Origin: Bradyrhizobium sp. Ce-3
Lineage (GTDB): Bacteria; Pseudomonadota; Alphaproteobacteria; Rhizobiales; Xanthobacteraceae
Length of the DNA stretch: 64,000 nt
Direction: 5' to 3'
Assembly (NCBI RefSeq): GCF_022835695.1
Contig: NZ_BQUV01000002.1
Coordinates: forward strand, 186,001-250,000
Part shown: piece by piece, positions 1-8,377 of the stretch
Layout of the letters: each line of letters opens with the position of its first letter
Position numbering within the stretch: the first letter of the stretch is position 1
The notes under the pieces: generated by a model
The model's input: the letters and a program-made list of their open reading frames with translations, nothing else
Database searches by the model: none
What the model was told of the DNA's origin: nothing
Translations under genes and position numbers: made by a program

Positions 1-1040
1 AGCCGCAGCGCCGCCGGCAGCATGGTCTGCAGGCCGACCGCGCCGCTCGCCGCTTCCGCGAACGGCAGCCGCTTGACCTCGACGTCCTGCGGATTGTGGT
101 CGCTCATCACGACGTCGATCAGCCCGGAGGCGAGGGCTGCGACCAGGGCCTTGCGGTCCTCCTCGGTGCGCAGCGGCGGCGCCAGCTTCAGGAAGGTGCG
201 GTAGGGGCCGATGTCGTTCTCGTTCAGCGTCACATGGTTGATCGAGACCGAGGCCGAGACGTTGTAGCCGCTCTCGCGGGCGCGCTTGAGGATCTCCAGC
301 GACTCGGTCGAGGTCAGCGACGCCGCGTGATAGCGCCCGCCGGTCAGCCCCGCGAGCCGCATGTCGCGCTCGAGCATGATCGACTCGGCGGCGGTCGGGA
401 TCCCGGCGAGGCCGAGCCTTGTGGCGAATTCGCCCTCGTTCATCACGCCTTCGCCCACCAGATGCGGGTCCTCGGTGTGATGCACGATCAGCGCGTCGAA
501 ATCGCGGGCGTAGGTCAGCGCGCGGCGCATCACCTGGGCGTTGGTGACGCTGCGGTCGCCATCGGTGAAGGCGACGGCACCGGCGGCCTTGAGCAGGCCG
601 ATCTCGGTCATCTCCTGGCCCTGCATGCCCTTGGTCAGCGCCGCCATCGGATGGATGTTGACGATCGCGGTGTCGCGGGCCCGCCGCAGCACGAAGTCGA
701 CGGTCGCGGAATTGTCGATGACCGGCGAGGTGTCGGGCTGGCAGATGATGGTGGTGATGCCGCCGGCCGCGGCGGCCTGGCTGGCGGAGGCGAAAGTCTC
801 GCGGTGGCTGGCACCGGGCTCGCCGACGAAGGCGCGCATGTCGATCAGGCCGGGGGCCACGATCTTGCCGGCGCAATTGACGATGTCGGTGCCTTCGGGG
901 ACGCCGGCGGCGCCGATGCCGCGCTTGGCGTCACGGATCACGCCGTCGGCAATCAGCACGTCGCCCGGACCGTCGAAGTCGCGGGACGGATCGATGACGC
1001 GGGCGTTGGCGAGCAGGATGGGGCGGCGATCTGTCAGCAT
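1..1040 (-). CDS. pyrC: Dihydroorotase-like protein PyrC (probably non-catalytic PyrC'), 3' end outside window
   Basis: Translating the minus strand from the ATG at 1040 gives an open frame of about 346 residues that runs off the left edge. It begins MLTDRRPILLANARVIDPSR and aligns along its length with class I dihydroorotases (amidohydrolase fold). The segment that should carry the metal-binding HxHxR motif reads GLIDMRAFVGEPG, so both histidines and the arginine are gone. The later YHVCHVST-type histidine is also replaced (YHAASLTST), while VHHTED and MSDHNPQ keep a His and an Asp. Active enzymes need these ligands, so this is probably a structural PyrC' partner of aspartate transcarbamoylase, as known from Pseudomonas pyrBC'. 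It follows pyrB after 4 nt and is surely co-transcribed. The family call is firm; loss of activity is inferred from residues. Confidence 0.9.
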   Translation of the reverse strand, partial: MLTDRRPILLANARVIDPSRDFDGPGDVLIADGVIRDAKRGIGAAGVPEGTDIVNCAGKIVAPGLIDMRAFVGEPGASHRETFASASQAAAAGGITTIICQPDTSPVIDNSATVDFVLRRARDTAIVNIHPMAALTKGMQGQEMTEIGLLKAAGAVAFTDGDRSVTNAQVMRRALTYARDFDALIVHHTEDPHLVGEGVMNEGEFATRLGLAGIPTAAESIMLERDMRLAGLTGGRYHAASLTSTESLEILKRARESGYNVSASVSINHVTLNENDIGPYRTFLKLAPPLRTEEDRKALVAALASGLIDVVMSDHNPQDVEVKRLPFAEAASGAVGLQTMLPAALR

Positions 1041-1044
1041 GGCG

Positions 1045-1998
1045 TCACGCGTTCGGCAGGTTGCGGGCGAGCGCTTCCAGCACCGCCATGCGCACTGCCA
1101 CACCCATTTCAACTTGTTCACGGATCAGCGACTGCGCGCCGTCGGCGACGAAGGTGTCGATCTCGACACCGCGGTTCATCGGGCCCGGATGCATCACCAG
1201 CGCGTCCGGCTTGGCGTAGCCGAGCTTCTTCTGGTCGAGGCCGAAATAGTGGAAATATTCGCCCGTCGACGGCACGAAGGAGCCGTTCATGCGCTCGCGC
1301 TGCAGCCGCAGCATCATGACGATGTCGGCGCCGTTCAGCCCCTCGCGCATGTCGCGCGCAACCTCGACACCCATCCGCTCGATGCCGGGCGGCAGCAAGG
1401 TGGAGGGCGCCACCACGCGGACGCGGGCACCCATGGTGTTGAGCAGGAAGATGTTGGAGCGGGCGACGCGCGAATGCAGCACGTCGCCGCAGATCGCGAT
1501 CGTCAGCCCCTCGAGGCGGCCCTTGTTGCGGCGGATGGTCAGTGCATCGAGCAGCGCCTGGGTCGGATGCTCGTGGGCGCCGTCGCCGGCATTGATCACG
1601 GAACCGTCAACCTTGCGCGCCAGCAGCTCGACCGCGCCGGAGGCGTGGTGGCGCACCACCAGGATGTCCGGATGCATCGCATTCAGCGTCACCGCGGTGT
1701 CCATCAACGTCTCGCCCTTGCGGGTCGACATCGACGACACCGACATGTTCATGACGTCGGCGCCGAGGCGTTTTCCGGCGATCTCGAACGAGGACTGGGT
1801 CCGGGTCGAGGCCTCGAAGAACAGATTGACCTGGGTGCGGCCGCGCAGGGAGGCGCGCTTCTTGTCGACCTGGCGGTTGAGCTCGACATACTCCTCGGAG
1901 AGGTCGAGCAGGCCGGTGATGTCGTCGGCGGAAAGGCCCTCGATGCCCAGCAAATGCCGGTGACCGAGGACAAAAGTCGATTTCAATGATGGGGTCAT
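1045..1998 (-). CDS. pyrB: Aspartate carbamoyltransferase catalytic subunit
   Basis: This enzyme joins carbamoyl phosphate and aspartate in the second step of de novo pyrimidine synthesis, in the cytoplasm. The 317-residue product has the carbamoyl-phosphate loop FFEASTRT (STRT near residues 64-67), the [12 protein letters not shown] motif and [12 protein letters not shown] near the C-terminus, and the normal length of the family. I start it at the ATG at 1998 (MTPSLKST); an upstream in-frame start at 2037 would add 13 residues unlike the family N-terminus. It heads a two-gene unit with the PyrC-like gene 4 nt downstream. No pyrI regulatory-subunit gene is visible, as expected for this ATCase class. 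Confidence 0.96.
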   Translation of the reverse strand: MTPSLKSTFVLGHRHLLGIEGLSADDITGLLDLSEEYVELNRQVDKKRASLRGRTQVNLFFEASTRTQSSFEIAGKRLGADVMNMSVSSMSTRKGETLMDTAVTLNAMHPDILVVRHHASGAVELLARKVDGSVINAGDGAHEHPTQALLDALTIRRNKGRLEGLTIAICGDVLHSRVARSNIFLLNTMGARVRVVAPSTLLPPGIERMGVEVARDMREGLNGADIVMMLRLQRERMNGSFVPSTGEYFHYFGLDQKKLGYAKPDALVMHPGPMNRGVEIDTFVADGAQSLIREQVEMGVAVRMAVLEALARNLPNA

Positions 1999-2236
1999 TA
2001 AAGCCAGAGCTATAGGCGCGGATGGCCGGTGGGGCAAGCGCGAAGAGGGGTCAGCGGAGTTTTCCCCGAGTAAGATGTGACAGCCTTCTCGGCGGTCAGG
2101 CCCAGGCTCATTGCCGGGCCATCGATACCTTGCTTTTGCTGGTTTTTCCGGAACAAGACAGGGTGGCCGGCCTCAGGCAGCGATGTGAGGCCGCCCTTTG
2201 GACGGCCATGCCGCCAGGACAGCGGAGCGAGGACTC

Positions 2237-2995
2237 GTGAAAATTGCCGTGATCGCATTATTGGCCATCGCGTTGATCTCGGGAGCGGGCTCGTCCGCCT
2301 TCGCGGAGAACCTGCCCGGCGGCTTCGTGTTCCTCCGCGACGTCGATCCGACCATCATCCAGGACATCCGCTACGCCAGCGCGAACAATTTCATGGGCCG
2401 GCCGATCGCGGGCTATGGCGCGGCGGAATGCGTGGTGAAGCGGGAGGTCGGGCGTCGGCTCAGGGCGGTGCAGCAGGAACTGGCGCCGCAAAAGCTGTCG
2501 CTGAAGATGTTCGATTGCTACCGGCCGGCGCGCGCGGTCGCCGACATGGTGGCGTGGTCGAAGAACGGCAAGGAGACCGCCTCCGAGCGACGCTACAATC
2601 CGGCCTTCTCGAAGGCGGACCTGTTCCGCCTCGGCTATATCGCCACCCATTCCGGTCATTCGACCGGGTCCGCGGTCGATCTGACGCTGGTCGATCTGAC
2701 GGCCGACAATTCGCGCAAGTTCGATCCCGCCAAGGACTATGCCGACTGCACCGCGCCGGTCGCCGCCCGCGCGCCCGAGGGCAGCGTCGACATGGGTACC
2801 GGCTATGATTGCTCGGATGCGAAGGGCCACACCGCCGCCAGCGCGATCACGCCGGCGCAGCGACGCTGGCGCAACCTTCTGGTCGCGGCGATGGCCCGCC
2901 AGGGGTTCGCGAACTATTCCAAGGAATGGTGGCACTTCTCGCTGCCGGGGGCGGGCGCGGCGGCCTACGATTTCCCGATCACGCGCGCGCACTAG
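2237..2995 (+). CDS. D-alanyl-D-alanine dipeptidase (VanX/DdpX, peptidase M15D)
   Basis: The 252-residue protein starts at a GTG with a cleavable signal peptide (MKIAVIALLAIALISG, Ala-rich cleavage near residue 23), so it is exported. The mature part has VanX-family landmarks: an arginine in FDCYRPARA (about residue 97), the zinc motif SGHSTGSAVD (His 141, Asp 148) and EWWHFS near the C-terminus (catalytic Glu and zinc His). The family hydrolyses D-Ala-D-Ala. Because it is periplasmic and no van genes are near, peptidoglycan-dipeptide recycling is more likely than vancomycin resistance. It stands alone, divergent from pyrB, and is followed by a hairpin. Confidence 0.9.
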   Translation: MKIAVIALLAIALISGAGSSAFAENLPGGFVFLRDVDPTIIQDIRYASANNFMGRPIAGYGAAECVVKREVGRRLRAVQQELAPQKLSLKMFDCYRPARAVADMVAWSKNGKETASERRYNPAFSKADLFRLGYIATHSGHSTGSAVDLTLVDLTADNSRKFDPAKDYADCTAPVAARAPEGSVDMGTGYDCSDAKGHTAASAITPAQRRWRNLLVAAMARQGFANYSKEWWHFSLPGAGAAAYDFPITRAH

Positions 2996-3031
2996 AGCGG
3001 GACGACTCTTCCTCGAATAGTCATCCCGCTC
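2995..3031 (+). terminator. Hairpin after the VanX-like gene
   Basis: Arms GAGCGGGACGACT and AGTCATCCCGCTC pair with one mismatch across an 11-nt loop directly after the stop codon. There is no long T tract, so factor-independent termination is only probable. Confidence 0.5.
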
Positions 3032-3045
3032 CATCTCTCTGGTTT

Positions 3046-3094
3046 GAGCATGATCTCTTCGGAAAACCGCTACACACTTTTCCGGATCATGCTC
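3046..3094. repeat. Extragenic palindromic repeat, GCATGATC family
   Basis: GAGCATGATC at 3046 and GATCATGCTC ending at 3094 are the ends of a 49-bp imperfect palindrome with inner arms TTCGGAAAACC and TTTTCCGGATC. I recognise this as a dispersed Bradyrhizobium-type extragenic repeat. Shorter GCATGATCC / GGATCATGC relatives occur at 19838 and 21236-21276 in this window. Confidence 0.75.
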
Positions 3095-3227
3095 TAGCGG
3101 CTGGATTTTCCTCAAATCCAAGGCATCCCGGCAACACAAAGCTAGCCATCGCTGAAGTAGCCGAACGCACGTTCAACACTCCTTAATTGCGGCCGTATCA
3201 ACTGCCCGCATTGCGGGAGCACGAAAC

Positions 3228-3638
3228 ATGCGTTGGGCTGTTGTCATTGTTGCCGTCGGTGCGCTCGGCATCGCGATCTACGACCAGTACGACAAGGGCG
3301 CGAACTACCAGCGCGTCGATGCGCGCATCAGCAGCGTCAGCGACCAGTGCTATCTGGAAAAGGTCGAACGCGGCGTCATCACCAAGACGACGTTCACGTC
3401 GGACCTCACTCGCTGCGAAACCGCCGAGCTGCTGCGGAAGGAGCATCCGAAGTGGCAGGGCTATCACGTGATGCACAAGATCGAGGTGCGCGTCGTCTAT
3501 GTCTCGCCGGTCGATGGCGTCTCGCACCAGTCGAGCCTGGAGATGTCCTACTTCCCCAGCAGCAAGCCGCTGCGCGCCGGTGACGTGTTTCCGGTACTGG
3601 CCTCCAAGACCAAGGCAGACAAGACGCGCATGATCTGA
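3228..3638 (+). CDS. Hypothetical membrane-anchored protein, copy 1 of a tandem pair
   Basis: The 136-residue protein has an N-terminal hydrophobic anchor (MRWAVVIVAVGALGIAIYDQ) followed by a periplasmic domain with two cysteines. It shares with the next gene the pattern VDARISSV..QCYLEK, then TSDL..C....LLR.HPKWQG and HKIEVR..Y.SPVDG. I recognise no enzyme motif; the layout (one membrane segment plus a small beta-rich domain ending in GDVFPVLAS) recalls DUF3592-type proteins, but this is a guess. The start is the ATG after GGGAGCACGAAAC. Its function is unknown. Confidence 0.75.
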   Translation: MRWAVVIVAVGALGIAIYDQYDKGANYQRVDARISSVSDQCYLEKVERGVITKTTFTSDLTRCETAELLRKEHPKWQGYHVMHKIEVRVVYVSPVDGVSHQSSLEMSYFPSSKPLRAGDVFPVLASKTKADKTRMI

Positions 3639-3673
3639 TCGTCGCGTCAGTTCGGGAGGATCGGAGTTCAAAC

Positions 3674-4126
3674 ATGCGCCTGGGCCTCTACGGGGTGATC
3701 GCGATCGGCGTCGCGGGCCTCTATGCCTATATCGAGCTCGACAAGCGGGTGAATTTCCGGCCGATCGACGCGCGCGTGAGCAGCGTCAAGGAGCAATGCT
3801 ACTTGGAGAAGACCGAGGGCAATCAGAGCTCGACCTCCGACCTGTTGCCCTGCGAGCTTGTCGAGCTGCTGGCGCGCCATCATCCGAAATGGCAGGGCGC
3901 CGACATCAAGCACAAGATCGAGGTCCGGTTCGCCTACATCTCGCCGGTAGATGGCGCCGCGCATGAGTCGAAGCTGCAGCTTGCGGCCTATCCCGATAAC
4001 CGGCAGCTGAACAGCGGTGACATCTTTCCGGTCCAGGCCTCCCGGACGGAGGCGAACCGGATCCGCGCCAGCGACTGGGTCGACCGTTGGCTCGGCCGCC
4101 ACGCGCCGAGGCATGGAAGCATCTAG
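3674..4126 (+). CDS. Hypothetical membrane-anchored protein, copy 2 of a tandem pair
   Basis: The 150-residue protein is a paralogue of the gene 35 nt upstream: same hydrophobic N-terminus (MRLGLYGVIAIGVAGLYAYI), same RPIDARVSSVKEQCYLEK and ARHHPKWQGADIKHKIEVR blocks and the same SPVDGAAHESKLQL region. It has a longer tail rich in Arg and His. GGGAGGAT precedes the start. The pair clearly arose by tandem duplication and probably forms one transcript. No function can be assigned from sequence. Confidence 0.75.
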   Translation: MRLGLYGVIAIGVAGLYAYIELDKRVNFRPIDARVSSVKEQCYLEKTEGNQSSTSDLLPCELVELLARHHPKWQGADIKHKIEVRFAYISPVDGAAHESKLQLAAYPDNRQLNSGDIFPVQASRTEANRIRASDWVDRWLGRHAPRHGSI

Positions 4127-4263
4127 CTGAAGGCGCATTTTTCGCTGCCCGGCGCCCTTGCGCAGGCCTATGATCCATCGATTCCATTGCGCCGCTGCTG
4201 CCGCTTGATCCCGGCCGGCCAAGACCCATTGTCCGGGCAGCGCGACCCATCGCCGAGGAGACC

Positions 4264-5907
4264 ATGACGCAGGCTCCGTTCGCCACCCACGACGTCTTCA
4301 ACCAGTCGCCGCCATTCTGGGATGTCGACCTGTTCACGGCGGACGCGCCGCTGGCCGCGGCGGTTGCTGCCAATGGTGGGGCGGCGGCCACGGCCGAGCT
4401 GTCGGATTTCGGCAAGCATTGGGGATCGGCCGCGATGGCCGAGCGCGGCCGCGTCGCCAACGAGAACACGCCGAAGCTGCGGCTGTTCGATGCCAGGGGC
4501 AATCGCCGCGACGAGGTCGAGTTTCATCCGGCCTATCACGAATTGATGGCGCATTCGGCGCATGCCGGCGTGCACAATTCGACCTGGACCGCTGACGGCA
4601 AGCCGGCCGGCGGGGCCGCCGAAGTGGTGCGCGCGGCAAAATTCTATATCGCGGCGCAGGTCGAGACCGGCCATCTCTGTCCGATCACGATGACGCGTGC
4701 TTCGGTCGCGGCGCTGGCCTCGCAGCCGGACATTCTGGCGAAGACGATGCCTGTCATCGGCACGCGCGCCTACGATCCAGGCTTTGCGCCATGGTGGAGC
4801 AAGCGCGGCATGACGCTCGGCATGGGCATGACCGAGAAGCAGGGCGGCACCGATGTGCGCGCCAACATGACGCGGGCCGAGCGCGACGGCGGAGGCTATC
4901 GCATCACCGGGCACAAATGGTTCATGTCGGCGCCGATGTGCGACGCGTTCCTGGTGCTGGCGCAGGCCGAGCAGGGGCTGAGCTGCTTCTTCATGCCGCG
5001 CTTTGCGCCCGACGGCACGGTCAACGCAATCCACTTCCAGCGCCTGAAGGACAAGCTCGGCAACCGCTCCAATGCCTCGTCGGAGGTGGAATTCCACGGC
5101 GCCCATGCCGAACTGATCGGCGAGGAGGGCAAGGGCATCCGCACCATCATCCAGATGGTGCAGCTGACGCGGCAGGATTGCGCGATCGCATCCGCGGGCC
5201 TGATGCGCTCCGGGCTCGCGCATGCGCTCAATCATGCGCGGCATCGCAGCGTGTTCCAGAAGCATCTGGCCGACCAGCCGCTGATGCAGGCGGTGCTTGC
5301 GGACATGGCGCTGCATGTCGAAGCGTCGGTCGCATTGGTGATGCGGCTGTGCCGTGCCTTCGACCGCGCGCCGACCGAGGCGGGTGAGGCCGCCTTTATG
5401 CGGTTGCTGACGCCGGCGATCAAATACTGGACCTGCAAGAGCGCGCCTGGATTCCTCTATGAGGCGATGGAGTGTCTCGGCGGCAACGGCTATGTCGAGG
5501 AGGGCATTCTGGCGCGCCACTACCGGGAATCGCCTGTGAACGCGATCTGGGAAGGGTCCGGCAACGTGATGTGCCTCGACGTGCTCCGCGCGCTCGGGCG
5601 CGAGGCCGATGCCGCGCTCGCCGTGCTACGCGGGCTCGCAGGCGAGACCAAGGGCCTGCCGGGCGCCGCCGAGGCCGTTGCGTCGATCGGGCAGTCGTTC
5701 CGGCGGCCGGACAGCGAGCGCATCGCGCGGCTTGCGGTCGAGCAGCTGGCGCTATTGGCCGCGGCCGCCGCGCTCAACCAGGTCTCGCCTGGGAATGCCG
5801 AGCTGTTCGCGGCGACCCGGCTTGCCGAACGCCACGCCGGCATGTACGGCGCGGTGGACATATCCGATGCCGATCAGCGCGCGCTGCTGGCGCGGGCGCT
5901 GCCATGA
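4264..5907 (+). CDS. aidB: AidB-like acyl-CoA dehydrogenase family protein
   Basis: This 547-residue flavoprotein matches the AidB branch of the acyl-CoA dehydrogenases along its whole length: N-terminal THDVFNQSPPF, CPITMT, GMGMTEKQGGTDVRANMTRAE (FAD/substrate region), GHKWFMSAPMCDAF, RLKDKLGNRSNASSEVEF, and ECLGGNGYVEE with YRESPVNAIWEGSGNVMCLDVLR. In E. coli, AidB belongs to the adaptive response to alkylating agents, binds DNA and shows weak isovaleryl-CoA dehydrogenase activity. No ada or alkB is nearby. The CPBP protease gene follows after 10 nt and is likely co-transcribed. Confidence 0.9.
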   Translation: MTQAPFATHDVFNQSPPFWDVDLFTADAPLAAAVAANGGAAATAELSDFGKHWGSAAMAERGRVANENTPKLRLFDARGNRRDEVEFHPAYHELMAHSAHAGVHNSTWTADGKPAGGAAEVVRAAKFYIAAQVETGHLCPITMTRASVAALASQPDILAKTMPVIGTRAYDPGFAPWWSKRGMTLGMGMTEKQGGTDVRANMTRAERDGGGYRITGHKWFMSAPMCDAFLVLAQAEQGLSCFFMPRFAPDGTVNAIHFQRLKDKLGNRSNASSEVEFHGAHAELIGEEGKGIRTIIQMVQLTRQDCAIASAGLMRSGLAHALNHARHRSVFQKHLADQPLMQAVLADMALHVEASVALVMRLCRAFDRAPTEAGEAAFMRLLTPAIKYWTCKSAPGFLYEAMECLGGNGYVEEGILARHYRESPVNAIWEGSGNVMCLDVLRALGREADAALAVLRGLAGETKGLPGAAEAVASIGQSFRRPDSERIARLAVEQLALLAAAAALNQVSPGNAELFAATRLAERHAGMYGAVDISDADQRALLARALP

Positions 5908-5917
5908 AGGTTTGCTG

Positions 5918-6691
5918 ATGGACGCACTCAATCTCGATACCCCGCCCGCTGCTGTCGAACCGCCGCCACGTCCGCCGCGGGTCTGGAAATTCTGGGGCAC
6001 CGCGCTGTGGGGCCTGCTGATCTTCGTCGCGATGTTCGTCGGACAGGTCGCCGTTATCATCTACCGCATCATCGCGCAGGGCGGCGAGCTGTCGGCGGGG
6101 GGCATCACCCATGTGGTCGCCGACGGTCTGACGATCTCGCTCTCGGTACTCGCCGGGCTGCCGATGGTGTTGCTGGTGCTGTGGTTCGCAATCCGCAGGA
6201 CGGGGATCTCGTTCGCCGATTATCTCGGGCTGCGCGGGACGTCGTGGAAGAACGTCGTCATCGGCGTCGTCGCGCTGATCGTGATGGTCGGTGCCTGGGA
6301 CATGGTGTCCCGCGCCGCCGGCCGCGAGGTGACGCCGGGCTTCATGGGCGACGTGCTGAAATCGGCGCAGGAGCACAGCGCGCTGTGGCTGCTGGTGATC
6401 GCCTTCGCCGTGGCCGCCCCGCTGTGGGAGGAGCTGTTCGCGCGCGGCTGGCTCTATCGCGGCTGGTCGGAATCCAGGCTTGGCCCCTACGGCGCGATCC
6501 TGCTGTCGTCGATCGTCTGGACCGTGATGCACCTGCAGTACGACTGGTTCTTCCTGTGCGAGGTGCTGTCGATCGGGCTGCTGTTCGGCTATCTGCGCTA
6601 CTGGACCGGCTCGACCTGGCTCACCATCCTGCTGCACGGGATGAACAATCTGGCGGCGACGATCCAGACCTGGTGGCTGGCGGGATCGTAG
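5918..6691 (+). CDS. CPBP family intramembrane metalloprotease (CAAX-type)
   Basis: The 257-residue polytopic membrane protein has a proline-rich cytoplasmic N-terminus (PPAAVEPPPRPPR) and about seven hydrophobic segments. It carries the Abi/CPBP motifs: WEELFARGWLY (EExxxR, about residue 172), a histidine in IVWTVMHLQYDW, and HGMNN near the C-terminus. The family contains Rce1-like proteases and bacteriocin-immunity proteins; the substrate here is unknown. The ATG at 5918 lies 10 nt after the aidB-like stop, next to weak AAGG. Confidence 0.82.
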   Translation: MDALNLDTPPAAVEPPPRPPRVWKFWGTALWGLLIFVAMFVGQVAVIIYRIIAQGGELSAGGITHVVADGLTISLSVLAGLPMVLLVLWFAIRRTGISFADYLGLRGTSWKNVVIGVVALIVMVGAWDMVSRAAGREVTPGFMGDVLKSAQEHSALWLLVIAFAVAAPLWEELFARGWLYRGWSESRLGPYGAILLSSIVWTVMHLQYDWFFLCEVLSIGLLFGYLRYWTGSTWLTILLHGMNNLAATIQTWWLAGS

Positions 6692-6700
6692 CGCCTTCTC

Positions 6701-6742
6701 GTCATTGCGAGAGCGTGATGACGAAGCAAACGCGGCAATGAC
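6701..6742. repeat. Intergenic inverted repeat, GTCATTGC family
   Basis: GTCATTGC (6701-6708) and GCAATGAC (6735-6742) are perfect inverted arms around GAGAGCGTGATGACGAAGCA. This resembles a degenerate copy of the GTCATTGCGAG...GAAGCAA palindrome scattered through Bradyrhizobium-like genomes. A related element lies at 59521. The rest of the 6692-6965 gap shows only TGACA-caagat-TGTCA at 6866-6881. Confidence 0.55.
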
Positions 6743-6965
6743 TGTCGGCATCGTGACCACCGCCAAAATCGTCTGCGGCTTGATGCGATGACGGCGAGGT
6801 CAGCGCCGCGGCGCATGCCGCTTGAATGGCGGATCGGAGCCACAAGCGCCACTGGGCGCATTGCATGACACAAGATTGTCACACAACCTCCGAGAGAATG
6901 TTGTAGCTTCCAGGCAACCGGATCGAATATCCGGCGTCAGGACTTGAAAGTCATTGGAGAATGCG

Positions 6966-8159
6966 ATGGCCGTCTATAACGGTGGCACCGGCAACGACAG
7001 TCTCGTCGGCGGAGACGACAACGACGTCATCAACGGCTATGGCGGCGACGACACCCTGTCAGGCGGCATCGGCGGCGACACGATCTACGGCGGCGATGGA
7101 AATGACAGCATGTATGGGGGCGAAGCGCTGAGCTGGTTCAACGGCGGTGGTCCCATCCCTACAAATGCGCTTGCTACCAAGTATTTCTACGGCGGCGCCG
7201 GCAACGACGTCATCTACGCGAGTTCGGACTACGTCGAAACTACGAGTATCACGTTTCCTTACACGCCCAACTACATCAATTACCAGCAAAATATGATCTA
7301 CGGCGGCGACGGCAACGACACGATCTTCGGATCGTCCGGCTACACGCATGATGCCGACTTTGTCACGCTCCCAGGCGGATTGGTGGTGCCGGAAAGCCGC
7401 TACAGCGGCGACCCTGGCACCATCTTCGGCGGCGCCGGCGATGACGTCATCTATTCGATCCCGAACGTCGCGTTCGGCGGCGACGGCAATGATCTGATGG
7501 TGGCGGTCGGCGCGGCTCGCCTGTATGGCGGGGCCGGCGACGACAGCCTGTACGGCGGATCCCTGAGCGACACACTGGTCGGCGGCGATGGCCGCGATCT
7601 GCTCGAAGGCGGCGGCGGCGATGACTGGCTTTATCTCTCCAGCGGCACCGCGGCGGCCAATGTTGCCTATGGCGGCGCCGGCAACGATGTCGAGATCGCA
7701 GGCGCGCAAGGCAACGTCACCGAGATCGGCGACGACGGCAATGACACGCTGTATGGCGGGCCGGGAAATGACTATCAGTACGGCGGCACCGGCAACGACC
7801 AGATGTTCGGCGGCGCGGGCACCGACGTCGAGATCGGCGGCGCCGGCAACGACTATTTCGACGGCGGCATTGGTGTGAATTATTACTTCGGCGGCAATGG
7901 CGGAGGTGCGGGCACCGGCATCGGCACCGATACCTTCAACGTCAGCCGAGGCGGCATCGACGTGGTGCAGGACTGGACCGAGGGCAAGGACACCGTGCAA
8001 CTCAACGGCTCGGGGTTCCAGTCGTTCGCCGATGTGCTGTCGCACGCCTATCAGAATGGCGCGTATTTCGTGGTGCAGGTTGATGCCGAGACCGCCGTGT
8101 GGCTGAACGGGGCGACCGCCGCGACGGTGACTGCAACCGACTTCAAGATCATCAGCTAG
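6966..8159 (+). CDS. RTX-like calcium-binding repeat protein A
   Basis: The 397-residue acidic, Gly/Asp/Asn-rich protein is built almost wholly of hemolysin-type nonapeptides (GGAGNDVIYA, GGDGNDTIFG, GGAGDDSLYG), which form calcium-stabilised beta rolls. There is no N-terminal signal peptide, as expected for type I secretion. The last 75 residues (DTVQLNGSGFQSFADVLSH...AVWLNGAT) are not repeats and are nearly shared with the RTX protein at 32849, so they are a good candidate secretion or capping module. I use the ATG at 6966, preceded by TTGGAGA; a TTG at 6954 is the alternative. No type I exporter gene is in the window. Role unknown; adhesion or surface-layer use is possible. Confidence 0.85.
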   Translation: MAVYNGGTGNDSLVGGDDNDVINGYGGDDTLSGGIGGDTIYGGDGNDSMYGGEALSWFNGGGPIPTNALATKYFYGGAGNDVIYASSDYVETTSITFPYTPNYINYQQNMIYGGDGNDTIFGSSGYTHDADFVTLPGGLVVPESRYSGDPGTIFGGAGDDVIYSIPNVAFGGDGNDLMVAVGAARLYGGAGDDSLYGGSLSDTLVGGDGRDLLEGGGGDDWLYLSSGTAAANVAYGGAGNDVEIAGAQGNVTEIGDDGNDTLYGGPGNDYQYGGTGNDQMFGGAGTDVEIGGAGNDYFDGGIGVNYYFGGNGGGAGTGIGTDTFNVSRGGIDVVQDWTEGKDTVQLNGSGFQSFADVLSHAYQNGAYFVVQVDAETAVWLNGATAATVTATDFKIIS

Positions 8160-8168
8160 GCGGGACAA

Positions 8169-8186
8169 CGGCGAAGACATTCGCCG
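8169..8186 (+). terminator. Hairpin after RTX protein A
   Basis: CGGCGAA-gaca-TTCGCCG is a perfect 7-bp stem 9 nt after the stop codon. There is no T run, so it may be a terminator or an mRNA-stabilising stem. Confidence 0.5.
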
Positions 8187-8316
8187 GAACAGCGCCTGAG
8201 CGCGACGTGATCGCGGTCCGGATCGTCTTCGACCTGGCGATCCGGAACCGGCAGCGGTCCGTCGACGCACTGCAGAAGGCCGACGGAGGGGTGTCAGTGA
8301 CCCCTTCAAAGTGCTA

Positions 8317-8330
8317 TTGATCTGGATCAA
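8317..8330 (+). promoter_or_regulatory. FNR/FixK-type anaerobox
   Basis: TTGATCTGGATCAA is a perfect TTGAT-N4-ATCAA palindrome, the consensus of FNR/FixK2 regulators. Its centre (8323.5) lies 54 nt before a GTG and 69 nt before an ATG of the downstream binding-protein gene. With the usual -41.5 placement, transcription would start near 8365, just ahead of either start codon, and AAACTA at 8353-8358 falls where a -10 element would be. The site was read directly; low-oxygen control is inferred. Confidence 0.7.
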
Positions 8331-8377
8331 CGAACGGGCGCGGGCCGGACCGAAACTAGGCAGCGGCGGCTGCCGTC

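Noticed and set aside
96-1989. Long plus-strand open frames opposite pyrC and pyrB
   Set aside because: They are antisense to clear family matches, are Arg/His/Ala-rich and have no domain; typical shadows at high GC.
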